Shown here: in pieces, positions 7,870 through 16,428 of the stretch | Position numbering within the stretch: the stretch's first letter is position 1 | Layout of the letters: each line of letters opens with the position of its first letter | From: Agrobacterium sp. RAC06 | GTDB taxonomy: Bacteria; Pseudomonadota; Alphaproteobacteria; Rhizobiales; Rhizobiaceae | Direction: 5' to 3' | NCBI RefSeq assembly: GCF_001713475.1 | Contig: NZ_CP016499.1 | Coordinates: forward strand, 3,006,501-3,070,500 | Length of the DNA stretch: 64,000 bases | Notes under the pieces: generated by a model | Database searches by the model: none | What the model saw: only the letters and a program-made list of their open reading frames with translations | What the model was told of the DNA's origin: nothing | Translations under genes and position numbers: made by a program

Positions 7870-9279
7870 TTACTTGAAGCTGCGGATGTCGACGAAGTGG
7901 CCGGCAACGGCGGCTGCGGCTGCCATGGCCGGCGATACCAGGTGGGTACGGCCCTTGAAGCCCTGGCGGCCTTCGAAGTTGCGGTTCGAGGTCGAGGCGC
8001 AACGCTCGCCCGGCTTCAGGCGGTCGTCGTTCATGGCGAGGCACATGGAGCAGCCCGGCTCGCGCCAGTCGAAGCCGGCAGCCTTGAAGATCTTGTCGAG
8101 GCCTTCGGCTTCCGCCTGTTCCTTAACGAGGCCAGAGCCCGGAACGATCATGGCGGAAACAGTCGAGGCGACCGTCTTGCCTTCGACGACCTTGGCCACT
8201 TCGCGCAGGTCCTCGATGCGGCCATTGGTGCAGGAGCCGATGAAAACGCGATCAACCGCGATATCAGTGATCTTGGTGCCCGGCTTCAGGCCCATGTAGT
8301 CGAGTGCACGCCATTTGGAGGTGCGCTTGTTTTCATCCGCGATCTCATCCGGGTTGGGAACGACGCCTTCGACGGAGACGACGTCTTCCGGCGAAGAGCC
8401 CCAGGAAACGATCGGCGGCAGGTTCGCCGCATCGAGCACGACGACGCGATCGAAATGCGCGCCTTCGTCGGACTTCAGCGTCTTCCAGTAGGCAAGCGCC
8501 TGCTCGAGGGCTTCGCCCTTGGGCGCGCGCGGCTTGTCCTTGATGTATTCGAAGGTCTTTTCGTCAGGCGCGATGAGACCGGCGCGGGCACCGCCTTCGA
8601 TCGTCATGTTGCAGACGGTCATACGGCCTTCCATCGACAGGGCTTCGATCGCTTCGCCAGCGAACTCGATGACGTGGCCGGTGCCGCCGGCCGTGCCGAT
8701 CTCGCCGATGATGGCGAGGATGATGTCCTTGGCCGTGACGCCTTCGGGCAACTTCCCGTCGACGCGCACCAGCATGTTCTTCGCCTTCTTCTGGATCAGC
8801 GTCTGGGTGGCGAGCACGTGCTCGACCTCGGACGTGCCGATGCCATGCGCGAGTGCACCGAAAGCGCCATGCGTCGAGGTATGGCTGTCACCGCAGACGA
8901 TGGTCATGCCCGGCAGGGTAAAGCCCTGTTCCGGACCGACAATGTGCACGATGCCCTGACGCTTGTCGGAAGCCGAGTAGTATTCGACGCCGAATTCGGC
9001 TGCGTTGGTGGCAAGCGCCTCGACCTGGATGCGGCTTTCCTCGTTCTTGATGCCGAGGTGGCGGTCCGGCGAGGTCGGGACATTGTGGTCGACGACTGCC
9101 AGCGTCTTCTGCGGGGCGCGGACCTTGCGGCCTGCCATGCGCAGACCCTCGAAGGCCTGCGGGCTCGTCACTTCATGCACGAGGTGACGGTCGATATAGA
9201 GAAGACAGGTGCCGTCGTCCTGACGATCGACGACGTGGTCATCCCAGATCTTGTCGTAAAGGGTGCGAGGTGCGCTCAT
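7870..9279 (-). CDS. leuC: 3-isopropylmalate dehydratase large subunit
   Basis: 469-residue aconitase-family enzyme. With LeuD it isomerises 2-isopropylmalate to 3-isopropylmalate in leucine synthesis. The three [4Fe-4S] cysteines are in FIGSCTNGR and [10 protein letters not shown]; substrate-loop motifs VDHNVPTS and [13 protein letters not shown] are intact. Length is usual. The gene is monocistronic with its own terminator; its partner leuD is 26 kb away at 35.1 kb and leuB at 36.9 kb, the dispersed leu arrangement of Rhizobiaceae. I see no leucine-rich leader peptide in the 330-bp gap upstream. Confidence 0.97.
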   Translation of the reverse strand: MSAPRTLYDKIWDDHVVDRQDDGTCLLYIDRHLVHEVTSPQAFEGLRMAGRKVRAPQKTLAVVDHNVPTSPDRHLGIKNEESRIQVEALATNAAEFGVEYYSASDKRQGIVHIVGPEQGFTLPGMTIVCGDSHTSTHGAFGALAHGIGTSEVEHVLATQTLIQKKAKNMLVRVDGKLPEGVTAKDIILAIIGEIGTAGGTGHVIEFAGEAIEALSMEGRMTVCNMTIEGGARAGLIAPDEKTFEYIKDKPRAPKGEALEQALAYWKTLKSDEGAHFDRVVVLDAANLPPIVSWGSSPEDVVSVEGVVPNPDEIADENKRTSKWRALDYMGLKPGTKITDIAVDRVFIGSCTNGRIEDLREVAKVVEGKTVASTVSAMIVPGSGLVKEQAEAEGLDKIFKAAGFDWREPGCSMCLAMNDDRLKPGERCASTSNRNFEGRQGFKGRTHLVSPAMAAAAAVAGHFVDIRSFK

Positions 9280-9528
9280 GGGTGAGTTCCATCCAGACTG
9301 AAGTAACGGGATTTCTTGAAGTGTGAGGTCTTATCGCGCCGGTTGTCCGGTCGCAGGAGCTCAGCCGCGAAGGCTCGCAAGGGCCCCTTGAACGCGCGCG
9401 AAGAAGCGTGCCGGCAGACGCTTGTGGTCCTGCAGCACGATGAACTGGTTCGCGAGGCATCCGAATTTCGATCCCATGACCGGCGTCATACCAGTTTTCA
9501 TGAATGTCGGCAATTGCTTCGAGTGCCC

Positions 9529-9558
9529 CATGACATGCGACTGTCATGAAGCTTTCTT
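9529..9558 (+). promoter_or_regulatory. Candidate PHO-like box and inverted repeat upstream of ppk2
   Basis: CTGTCAT (9541-9547), four bases, CTTTCTT (9552-9558) resembles a PHO box with a degenerate second half. It overlaps an inverted repeat CATGACA (9529-9535) / TGTCATG (9542-9548). A transcript started from such a box would begin near 9575, favouring the ppk2 start at 9610 over ATG 9565. The rest of the gap 9280-9609 shows no other clear signal. Confidence 0.4.
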
Positions 9559-9609
9559 GCAAGCATGATTGATCTTCGTCAGTATCGAACTCCACTCGGA
9601 ACCGGCGCC

Positions 9610-10503
9610 ATGAACGAAGAGATCCACCGCATCAAGACCGAACTCCTCGACAGCTTCGACGAGGAGCTGGAGCAGCAGCTGGAGGAGGATCGTCTCGACC
9701 AGCTCGTCGCCGACGGCATGTCAGAGCCGATGATCGACCGGAAGATCTACTTTCGCGAACTCTTTCGCCTCCAGCACGAGCTGGTTCGCCTGCAGGACTG
9801 GGTTCAATACAAGAAGCTGAAAGTGGTCGTGCTGTTCGAGGGCCGTGATTCGGCTGGCAAAGGCGGTGCGATCAAACGCGTGACCCAGCGGCTCAACCCG
9901 CGCGTCTGCCGGGTCGTCGCCCTGCCGGCGCCGACCGAGCGCGAGCGCAGCCAATGGTACTTCCAGCGCTATGTGCAGCATCTGCCGATGGCGGGTGAAA
10001 TGGTGCTGTTCGACCGCTCCTGGTACAATCGCGCCGGTGTCGAGCGGGTCATGGGTTTCTGCACGCCGGACGAGCTCGAAGAGTTCTTCCGCTCCGTCCC
10101 GGAATTCGAACGCATGCTGGTGCGCTCTGGCATCATCCTCGTCAAATACTGGTTCTCGATCACCGACGAGGAGCAGGAATTCCGCTTCCGGATGCGGATC
10201 AACGATCCCCTGAAGCAGTGGAAGCTCTCGCCGATGGATCTCGAAAGCCGGGTACACTGGGAAAGCTATACCCGCGCCAAGGAAGAGATGCTGGAGCGCA
10301 CGCATATCCCGGAGGCACCCTGGTGGGTCGTCCAGGCCGTCGACAAGAAGAAGGCGCGTCTCAACATGATCGCGCATCTGCTGAAGCAAGTGCCTTACGA
10401 GCATGTGCCGAAGGAAACGATCGAGCTTCCCGCGCGGGTGCGCAATGAGGACTATATCCGCCATCCCGTGCCGGCGGACATGTATGTCCCTGAAACCTAT
10501 TGA
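9610..10503 (+). CDS. ppk2: Polyphosphate kinase 2 (class I)
   Basis: About 297 residues. PPK2 transfers phosphate between polyphosphate and nucleoside diphosphates, favouring NTP formation. The P-loop GRDSAGKGG is near residue 78 and the lid/Walker-B segment FDRSWYNRAGVERVMGFC follows; PEAPWWVV and an Arg/Lys-rich C-terminal region complete the single PPK2 domain. A longer start at ATG 9565 adds 15 residues but lacks a ribosome site and overlaps the likely promoter. The gene converges on the GT90 gene with a 4-bp gap. A PHO-like box upstream would fit a polyphosphate function. Confidence 0.9.
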   Translation: MNEEIHRIKTELLDSFDEELEQQLEEDRLDQLVADGMSEPMIDRKIYFRELFRLQHELVRLQDWVQYKKLKVVVLFEGRDSAGKGGAIKRVTQRLNPRVCRVVALPAPTERERSQWYFQRYVQHLPMAGEMVLFDRSWYNRAGVERVMGFCTPDELEEFFRSVPEFERMLVRSGIILVKYWFSITDEEQEFRFRMRINDPLKQWKLSPMDLESRVHWESYTRAKEEMLERTHIPEAPWWVVQAVDKKKARLNMIAHLLKQVPYEHVPKETIELPARVRNEDYIRHPVPADMYVPETY

Positions 10504-10507
10504 CGGT

Positions 10508-11515
10508 TCATCCAGGCTGAAATTCGCGCGTCTGCTGAAAGAAAAGGTGGCTGAAGGCTGACGGGGGAAGCTGTCCCGTCGCTTCGAAATATTTCTGGAG
10601 CACCAGCAGGGAGATCTTGCGCTCGGTCTTTCGATCGCAGAACGAGGCAACATACGCATTGGCGTTCGCCACGATGTCCTGTGCCCAAAGCGGATCCCGT
10701 TCAAGCGCCGCAATCTTGTCTTCTAGGTCGCTGAAATCGGGGCGCACCTCGACGAAGTGGCGGTCGGGGATCAGGCCGCCTTCCATGAACCATGTCTCGT
10801 AGCGCCCCTTCGGCATCACGCAAACACTGCCGGAGGCCATGATCCATTTCAGGTTGGTGGCGACATCGAAGCCCTCGATGGACAGGATATAGCGATAACC
10901 CATCTGGTCCTGCGGGCTCAGAAATCCTTTTGACCTGAAGCCCTCCTTGGTGTCCCCGACATGGCCGACATCGGCAAACGCGCTCTCATGATGCCGGCGG
11001 AGCAGTTCAGAGCGCAGCGGATTGTTGAGCGCTCCGCGCCACACGGCCATGGGCTTCTTCTTCTCCCAGCGCGTGTCATCGTAGCACAGCCGGAAATGCC
11101 TGAGCTTGTCGAGGTTCAGAAGCACGGAGTTTCCGTTCTCCCCGTCAGTCGGGCGACTTTTGACAAGGCTAGGCGCGTTCGGAACCCAGGTCACGTCACC
11201 GAAGAGATAGTTGACCTTCAGTTGGGTGGGAAAGTAGCGCAGATACTCGTCCAGATCGAAGTAGTAGCGGCTCCGGCCTCGATCGACTGCATCAAGCCTC
11301 ACACCCGGTTTTGCGGCACCGTGACCCAACTTGTTGCAGTAATTCGCGCGCCGAACGAGTTCATCGAGTTCCGGCGCGTCTTCCAGATCGCGCAGGATCG
11401 ACTTGCTTCTTTGTAGAAACCACTCCCTCGGCAACGCGTGACGGGCAATTCCCGTCGCATAATAGCGGACCCGGTTGATGGTCGTCGCTGTGCCGCCAAG
11501 TGAAGGGAGCTTCAT
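10508..11515 (-). CDS. GT90-family glycosyltransferase (CAP10/LpsA-like)
   Basis: 335 residues. The CAP10-type core is recognisable: KPMAVWRGALNNPLR (a WRG motif), YILSIEGFDVATNLKWIMASGS and VEVRPDFSDLEDKIAALERDP. Such enzymes transfer sugars such as xylose or glucose onto LPS core or capsule in rhizobia. It has no signal peptide or membrane helix, so it probably acts at the cytoplasmic face. Its start overlaps the end of the upstream ABC permease gene by 4 bp (ATGA), so the two are translationally coupled, an unexpected pairing. Acceptor and donor are unknown. Confidence 0.75.
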   Translation of the reverse strand: MKLPSLGGTATTINRVRYYATGIARHALPREWFLQRSKSILRDLEDAPELDELVRRANYCNKLGHGAAKPGVRLDAVDRGRSRYYFDLDEYLRYFPTQLKVNYLFGDVTWVPNAPSLVKSRPTDGENGNSVLLNLDKLRHFRLCYDDTRWEKKKPMAVWRGALNNPLRSELLRRHHESAFADVGHVGDTKEGFRSKGFLSPQDQMGYRYILSIEGFDVATNLKWIMASGSVCVMPKGRYETWFMEGGLIPDRHFVEVRPDFSDLEDKIAALERDPLWAQDIVANANAYVASFCDRKTERKISLLVLQKYFEATGQLPPSAFSHLFFQQTREFQPG

Positions 11516-12330
11516 CCGCGACGCTCCCTCATGCGCTGTTCAAAACCTCGCAGGAGGATCGACAGGCCGATTGTGAGCACCAGATAGACATAGGCCACGA
11601 TTGAATAGGTCTCGAAGAAGCGAAACGAGCCGGAGGCGTAGACCTTGCCCATCTGGGTGATGTCGGCAACCCCGAGGACCGAAACGAGGGATGAATCCTT
11701 CACCATGGCCACGAAGTCGTTCGACAGAGGTGGGAAGATGACGCGGATCGCCTGAGGAAAGACCACCAGACGAAAGCGCTGGCCGCGGCTCAAGCCAAGC
11801 GCCTTGGCCGCCTCGATCTGACCCTTGTCGATCGACTGGATCCCGGCGCGGAAGATTTCGGCGATGAAGGCCGAATAGCCGATCATCAGCGCAATGATCG
11901 CACGCCACATCAGGGAGATGTCACGCACCACCATCGGCTCGGCAAGGCCCGCCGATACGAGGGGTGACGTTACGAGGTTGTAGAGCGCGACGAAGCCGGG
12001 CGCACCGACAAAGGCGATGTAGAAGAGCAAGACGATGATCGGAATGCCGCGCACGACTTCGACGTAGAAACGGGCAATCTGGCGCAGGACAAGGCTGTCC
12101 GACATTCCCATGAGTGCAATCAGCAGGCCAAGCGCCGTCGCCAGGGTAAAGCCGATCAGCGTGACGAAGATCGTCACCCAGAGCCCCTTGGCCACCGTGT
12201 TGAAGACCTGGGCATAGAGGTCGCTGACGAAGATGACGCCAGCAAGGGCTGCCGCCAGCACAAGGAAGGCGATCAGCCACCAGGGCCGATCGCCTTTCTG
12301 GTCACCCTGGGGAAGGGTCTGAAATGCCAT
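11512..12330 (-). CDS. Polar amino-acid ABC transporter permease (HisM/GlnP type)
   Basis: 272-residue inner-membrane permease. After one helix near residues 18-37, the BPD_transp_1 domain spans about 50-265 with the EAA loop EAAKALGLSRGQRFRLVVFPQAIR, which docks the ATPase (only its first half, EAAKALGLSRG, is strictly diagnostic). VEVVRGIPIIVLLFY is typical of the glutamate/glutamine/histidine group. It follows its binding-protein gene by 37 bp and overlaps GT90 by 4 bp. No ATP-binding subunit gene is adjacent, so a shared or distant ATPase must serve it. Confidence 0.9.
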   Translation of the reverse strand: MAFQTLPQGDQKGDRPWWLIAFLVLAAALAGVIFVSDLYAQVFNTVAKGLWVTIFVTLIGFTLATALGLLIALMGMSDSLVLRQIARFYVEVVRGIPIIVLLFYIAFVGAPGFVALYNLVTSPLVSAGLAEPMVVRDISLMWRAIIALMIGYSAFIAEIFRAGIQSIDKGQIEAAKALGLSRGQRFRLVVFPQAIRVIFPPLSNDFVAMVKDSSLVSVLGVADITQMGKVYASGSFRFFETYSIVAYVYLVLTIGLSILLRGFEQRMRERRG

Positions 12331-12367
12331 CAGTCACCCGCCTTCAGGTCGCAGGCACGGACGCGGT

Positions 12368-13165
12368 TCATTCGCCCATCTTGTAGTCTAGGAACCACTT
12401 CTTGTTCAGCGTCTCGATGGTGCCGTCGGCCTTCATCGCGGCGATCGCAGCATTGACGGGAGCGACGAGTTCGGAGCCCTTCGGGAAGATGAAGCCGAAG
12501 TCTTCCGAACCGAGCGGGCCACCGACGAGCTTCAGCCCGCCATTCGAGGCATCGACATAGCCCTTGCCGGCGGTGCCGTCCGTCAGCACCACGTCAACGT
12601 CACCGGTCTTCAGTGCCTGGACGGTCGCGCCGAAGGTTTCGAACAGCTTGATGCGCGGGTTCTGCTCGTTGCCGTCGAGGATCTCATAAACGGCCGTGTA
12701 GAAGGGGGTCGTGCCCGGCTGTGCGCCAACAAGACCGTCTTCAACGGCGGCGAAGCTCTTGCCGTCGGTAAACCGGCTCTCGTCACCGCGAACCAGCATG
12801 AACTGCTCGGAGCGCATGTAAGGGTCGGAGAAATCGACCTTCTCCTTGCGGTCTTCCTTGATGGTGATGCCGGTCATGCCGATCTCAAACTGGTTGTCCG
12901 ACACGGCCTGAATCATCGCATCCCAGGAGGTGTTCTGATACTCGACGGTGAAATTCAGCCGCTTGGCGATCTCGTTCATCGCATCATATTCCCAGCCGAT
13001 CTGCTGACCCGATTTCGGGTCGACAAACTGCAGCGGTGGATAGGCATTTTCCGTCACCACGACGACCGTCTTGCCGCCGAGATCCGGCAGTTCGGTTGCA
13101 TGGGCCGAAAGAGGCAGCAGGGCAAGAGCGGAGAGACCGGCAAGGACAGCGCGGCGAAACAGCAT
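12368..13165 (-). CDS. Amino-acid ABC transporter substrate-binding protein
   Basis: 265-residue periplasmic protein. A signal peptide (MLFRRAVLAGLSALALLPLSAHA) is followed by an SBP_bac_3 fold: VVVVTENAYPPLQFVD, then AMNEIAKRLN, FEIGMTGITIKEDRKEKVDFS and an RGD-containing lobe hinge. The ligand is probably a polar amino acid; specificity cannot be read. ATG 13165 has GGGAG upstream and begins the signal peptide. It is first in an operon with the permease and GT90 genes. Confidence 0.9.
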   Translation of the reverse strand: MLFRRAVLAGLSALALLPLSAHATELPDLGGKTVVVVTENAYPPLQFVDPKSGQQIGWEYDAMNEIAKRLNFTVEYQNTSWDAMIQAVSDNQFEIGMTGITIKEDRKEKVDFSDPYMRSEQFMLVRGDESRFTDGKSFAAVEDGLVGAQPGTTPFYTAVYEILDGNEQNPRIKLFETFGATVQALKTGDVDVVLTDGTAGKGYVDASNGGLKLVGGPLGSEDFGFIFPKGSELVAPVNAAIAAMKADGTIETLNKKWFLDYKMGE

Positions 13166-13386
13166 GGAAATCTCCCGAATTGTGGCAGCGCACAGTGTCA
13201 CATCTTGTTCAGGGATGGCAAGAAGCGCCCATACAGGAGAGCATCTCCGGCTCCTTGTTCTTGTGGAGCAGATCTCGTGGCGGTTCTGTTTTACAGACTT
13301 CGGCTGAAAAAACTGCCTTCTACCTGCATCGGGCATCAAGCGATATCAACGGATGGTCTTCCCTTGCTGTCTTTGAGGTCGAAACC

Positions 13387-13893
13387 ATGATCAAGCAATC
13401 GGCCGTTCTTGCCGTTACCCTCAGCCTGTTTTCACCGCTGGCTCATCCCGCACCGGTTTTCGCTCAGGAGGCTGTGGTTGCCGCGGCCGACAAGGAGGCT
13501 CTGTTCACGAGCCCCGATCCAAAGCTGCATGCCAACAAGCAGGTCGTCTATCACATCATGCGCGACCTTCTGGAGGCCGGGCACTGGGACCAGGCCGACC
13601 GCTTTTTGACGGAGCGTTACATCCAGCACAATCCGAACGTCGCGTCGGGCCGGGAGACCGTCGTTGCGTTTTTTACAGAGGTCCTGAAAGTCGAGAAGAA
13701 ACCGATCCCCGAGAAGCTGTCGACCCCCGTGGCTTTCGTCACAGCCGAGGGCGATCTGGTGACCGTCGGCATCGTCCGTGAGGAGAAGGATCCCAAGGAT
13801 CCGTCGAAGACCTACACCACTACCTGGTACGACACCTGGCGGATCGTCGACGGCAAGGCCGACGAGCACTGGGATTCGGCCGTCAAACAGTGA
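13387..13893 (+). CDS. Secreted NTF2/SnoaL-like protein
   Basis: 168 residues with a cleavable signal peptide of about 26 residues (ending PVFAQ). The mature part is a single SnoaL-like alpha+beta barrel domain: VVYHIMRDLLEAGHWDQADR, YIQHNPNVASGRETVVAFF and a C-terminal WYDTWRIVDGKADEHWD. The HNP motif is shared with predicted SnoaL-like aldol cyclases and isomerases, but no catalytic role is established for exported members. GAGG lies before ATG 13387. It is divergent from the ABC operon. Confidence 0.75.
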   Translation: MIKQSAVLAVTLSLFSPLAHPAPVFAQEAVVAAADKEALFTSPDPKLHANKQVVYHIMRDLLEAGHWDQADRFLTERYIQHNPNVASGRETVVAFFTEVLKVEKKPIPEKLSTPVAFVTAEGDLVTVGIVREEKDPKDPSKTYTTTWYDTWRIVDGKADEHWDSAVKQ

Positions 13894-13900
13894 ATGGCAA

Positions 13901-13932
13901 ACGGGCCGCCTCCTTTTCGGGAGGCGGCCCGT
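13901..13932. terminator. Bidirectional terminator between the SnoaL-like and aldo/keto reductase genes
   Basis: A 13-bp perfect stem, 13901-13913 with 13920-13932, and a short loop. The T-run is poor on both strands, so efficiency is uncertain, but its place between converging genes fits a terminator. Confidence 0.6.
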
Positions 13933-13962
13933 CTCATGTCGGTCCGCAGTGTCTCACGTGAA

Positions 13963-14793
13963 TCAGAAGGTTGCCGTCTTGGGATCCGGTCCGATACGGG
14001 CGCCCGCATCGTCGAGACCGTTCAACGTATCCAGATCTTCCGCCGACAATTTGAAGTCGAAGACCTTGAAGTTCTCGCTGATCCGCGACGGCGTGACCGA
14101 TTTCGGAATGACCACAAGACCATTGTCAATGTGCCAGCGGATGATGACCTGAGCCGGCGTGCGACCGAGCTTGGCGGCGATATCGGCAATGGCAGAATGA
14201 CCGAGCAGCTTGCCTTGGCCCAGCGGGCTCCAGGATTGCGTCGCAATGCCATGCTTCTCATGGAAGGCGCGCGCCTCGCGCTGCTGGAAGTCCGGATGAA
14301 GTTCGATCTGGTTGATGACCGGGGTTACGCCCGTCTCGGCGATGATCTTCTCGATGTGCTCCGGATAGAAGTTGGACACGCCGATGGACTTTGCGCGTCC
14401 TTCTTCCTTCAGCTTCACGAATGCCTTCCAGGTGTCGACGAAGAGGCCACGATGAGCCGAAGGCCAATGGATGAGATAGAGGTCGACATAATCGGTTCCC
14501 AGCCGCTTCAGGCTGGCATCGAAGGCTTTCAGCGTCTGCTCGTAGCCTTGTTCGGTGTTCCAGAGCTTGGTCGTGAGATAGATTTCCGACCGGTCGATCC
14601 CGGACTGGCGGATGCCTTCCCCGACGCCTTCTTCATTTTCATAGACAGCGGCCGTGTCGACATGGCGATAGCCGGCCGACAGCGCGGCCTTGACGGCCGG
14701 AGCCGCTTCGTCGTTCGGGGTCTGCCAGACGCCCAGCCCCACCTGGGGGATGCGGGCGCCGTCGTTCAGGGCAATATGCGTTTGGTCTGTCAT
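13963..14793 (-). CDS. Aldo/keto reductase (2,5-diketo-D-gluconate reductase type)
   Basis: 276-residue NADPH-dependent TIM-barrel reductase. The tetrad is visible: D in GYRHVDTAAVYENE with its Tyr, K in TTKLWN and H in YLIHWPS. The cofactor site IPKSVTPSRISEN is near residue 225. The physiological carbonyl substrate is unknown; the closest group is 2,5-DKG/methylglyoxal reductases. ATG 14793 is preferred over an upstream ATG at 14814 because GGAG lies 8 nt before it. Confidence 0.92.
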   Translation of the reverse strand: MTDQTHIALNDGARIPQVGLGVWQTPNDEAAPAVKAALSAGYRHVDTAAVYENEEGVGEGIRQSGIDRSEIYLTTKLWNTEQGYEQTLKAFDASLKRLGTDYVDLYLIHWPSAHRGLFVDTWKAFVKLKEEGRAKSIGVSNFYPEHIEKIIAETGVTPVINQIELHPDFQQREARAFHEKHGIATQSWSPLGQGKLLGHSAIADIAAKLGRTPAQVIIRWHIDNGLVVIPKSVTPSRISENFKVFDFKLSAEDLDTLNGLDDAGARIGPDPKTATF

Positions 14794-14945
14794 CAATATC
14801 TCCAGATGTCTCATTCGTTGCGCTTGGCGCGAAATCGTTGGCGGTCACGAAGAGGCGCGAAAAAAGCGCCGTCCGCCCCTTCGGTATCTAGGATGCTCCG
14901 CCATCGGTGAAAGGCCCGCTCCGCGCAAAAGCCCTTAATCTCCGT

Positions 14946-15503
14946 TCAAAGAACCTGAAGCGTGGTGCTGGGACCGAGATGAGGGAGCAGGCGCCGCATA
15001 TCCCGAGGACTGATGGCGACGCAGCCCTCTGTCGGTGTGTAACCGGGTCTTGCGATGTGAAAGAAGATTGCAGAGCCACATCTGCGCTTGCGGCTTCGCA
15101 GGTTCCAGTCGAGCACGATGCAGACGTCATACAGCTCGTCGGTCCGCTGCAGTGTTTCATGACTGGGTTTGAAGGGTGCGCGGACGGGGCGATTGTAATT
15201 CGGGTCGCCGACTGCGTCGCACCAGAGCATGTCGGATGATGATCGGCGCATGCTCAAGAGGGTGGAGGGCCATGGCCCTCGGTCACCCCGGCGATAGGCA
15301 AAGAGCAGAGGCATGACCGCGATCGGTGTCGCGCCATCACCCTCACGCTTGCGACTGGTGCGGCCGCCGCGCCCGAGGGCCGCTCGAAAGACCAATGATC
15401 CCGCCTGAAGAATAGCCTGTCTTTGATTGCCGGGAGCGGGGCGGACCAACAGTCGTTTGACTGCTGAGCGTGCGATTTTCGCTGCCTTCCGCCTCTTGGT
15501 CAC
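14946..15503 (-). CDS. L,D-transpeptidase-fold (YkuD) protein
   Basis: 185 residues. The conserved catalytic block is present: a His in FFHIARPGYTPTEGCVAIS with the Cys of TEGC. In YkuD enzymes these residues form 3-3 peptidoglycan cross-links or attach proteins. There is no obvious signal peptide; the N-terminus is basic (TKRRKAAKIARSAVKR), so export is unclear. The start is GTG 15503 with AAGG nine bases before it. It is divergent from cenR, a cell-envelope regulator, with a palindrome between them that could link their control. Confidence 0.8.
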   Translation of the reverse strand: MTKRRKAAKIARSAVKRLLVRPAPGNQRQAILQAGSLVFRAALGRGGRTSRKREGDGATPIAVMPLLFAYRRGDRGPWPSTLLSMRRSSSDMLWCDAVGDPNYNRPVRAPFKPSHETLQRTDELYDVCIVLDWNLRSRKRRCGSAIFFHIARPGYTPTEGCVAISPRDMRRLLPHLGPSTTLQVL

Positions 15504-15521
15504 GACTTTTTGCCTTGTTCG

Positions 15522-15539
15522 TGAATATTGTTGTATTCA
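15522..15539. promoter_or_regulatory. Palindrome between the L,D-transpeptidase and cenR genes
   Basis: TGAATA, six bases, TATTCA: an 18-bp inverted repeat 18 bp upstream of the transpeptidase start and about 90 bp upstream of cenR. It could be a binding site for a dimeric regulator acting on one or both genes. Confidence 0.35.
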
Positions 15540-15627
15540 TAGCCCTTAAACGGCTGCGAGTAAGGCTTACATCCGGTGTACTTGGGCAGCAAGACCCGAG
15601 CACGGGACCAATTCGGAAGGATAACGG

Positions 15628-16311
15628 ATGACGACGCGGACCATTCTGCTTGTAGATGATGACGACGATCTGAGGCAGATCCTGGTCGAGCAGCTCTCGC
15701 TCTACGAAGAGTTTGCGCTCATGCAGGAAAGCAATGCGACCCGCGCCATGCAGACGGCAAAATCCGCCCAGATCGATCTGATGATCATGGATGTCGGGCT
15801 GCCGGACATGGATGGCCGCGAAGCGGTCAAGCTCCTGCGCAAGGGCGGTTTCAAGTCTCCGGTGATCATGCTGACGGGTCACGACACGGATTCCGATACC
15901 ATCCTCGGCCTCGAAGCGGGTGCCAATGATTATGTTACAAAGCCGTTCCGCTTCGCCGTTCTGCTCGCCCGTATCCGCGCGCAATTGCGCCAGTTCGAGC
16001 AGAGCGAGGACGCGACGTTCGGGGTCGGTCCCTATCTCTTCAAGCCGAGCCAGAAACTGCTGACGACCGAAGACGGCAAGAAGATCCGCCTGACGGAAAA
16101 GGAATCGGCAATCATCCGCTACCTCTATCGTGCCGGCCAGAAAGTGGTGACGCGCGATGTTCTGCTCGAAGAGGTCTGGGGTTACAATTCCGGCGTGACG
16201 ACCCATACGCTCGAAACCCATGTCTACCGGCTTCGCCAGAAGATCGAGCGCGATCCCTCGAATGCCGAAATCCTGGTCACCGAAAACGGCGGCTACAAGA
16301 TCGTTCCCTGA
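15628..16311 (+). CDS. cenR: OmpR-family response regulator, CenR/OtpR type
   Basis: 227 residues. The receiver domain (1-120) has the acidic DDDDD pocket, phospho-acceptor D55, T83 and K105. The C-terminal winged-helix DNA-binding domain (about 128-227) ends VTENGGYKIVP. The LGLEAGANDYVTKPFRF segment and overall sequence match CenR of Caulobacter and OtpR of Brucella, which control envelope integrity and cell division and are essential or important for growth. The next gene, a cyclic-nucleotide-binding protein, matches the Brucella otpR neighbourhood. No histidine kinase is adjacent. Confidence 0.85.
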   Translation: MTTRTILLVDDDDDLRQILVEQLSLYEEFALMQESNATRAMQTAKSAQIDLMIMDVGLPDMDGREAVKLLRKGGFKSPVIMLTGHDTDSDTILGLEAGANDYVTKPFRFAVLLARIRAQLRQFEQSEDATFGVGPYLFKPSQKLLTTEDGKKIRLTEKESAIIRYLYRAGQKVVTRDVLLEEVWGYNSGVTTHTLETHVYRLRQKIERDPSNAEILVTENGGYKIVP

Positions 16312-16330
16312 ACGACGGATCAGAATGCGA

Positions 16331-16372
16331 CGGGGATGAAGGCGACCTCTGTGTCGTTTTCATCCCCGTTTT
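16331..16372 (+). terminator. Intrinsic terminator after cenR
   Basis: CGGGGATGAA (16331-16340) pairs with TTCATCCCCG (16359-16368) around an inner hairpin, followed by TTTT. It separates cenR from the CNBD gene, which probably has readthrough or its own promoter. Confidence 0.75.
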
Positions 16373-16428
16373 GCGTTATGGACTGACAGCGGGCGTATCG
16401 ACGATGCCCGATCGGACCAGGAAACGTC

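Noticed and set aside
7897..9285. 462-codon frame antisense to leuC
   Set aside because: It is a codon-position shadow of the fully conserved leuC; no family features.
9280..9528. Leucine leader peptide or attenuator upstream of leuC
   Set aside because: No run of leucine codons in a short frame and no terminator hairpin with T-run on the leuC strand.
13036..13386. Upstream extension of the SnoaL-like protein by 117 codons
   Set aside because: The extra sequence overlaps the divergent binding-protein gene and removes the signal peptide from the N-terminus.
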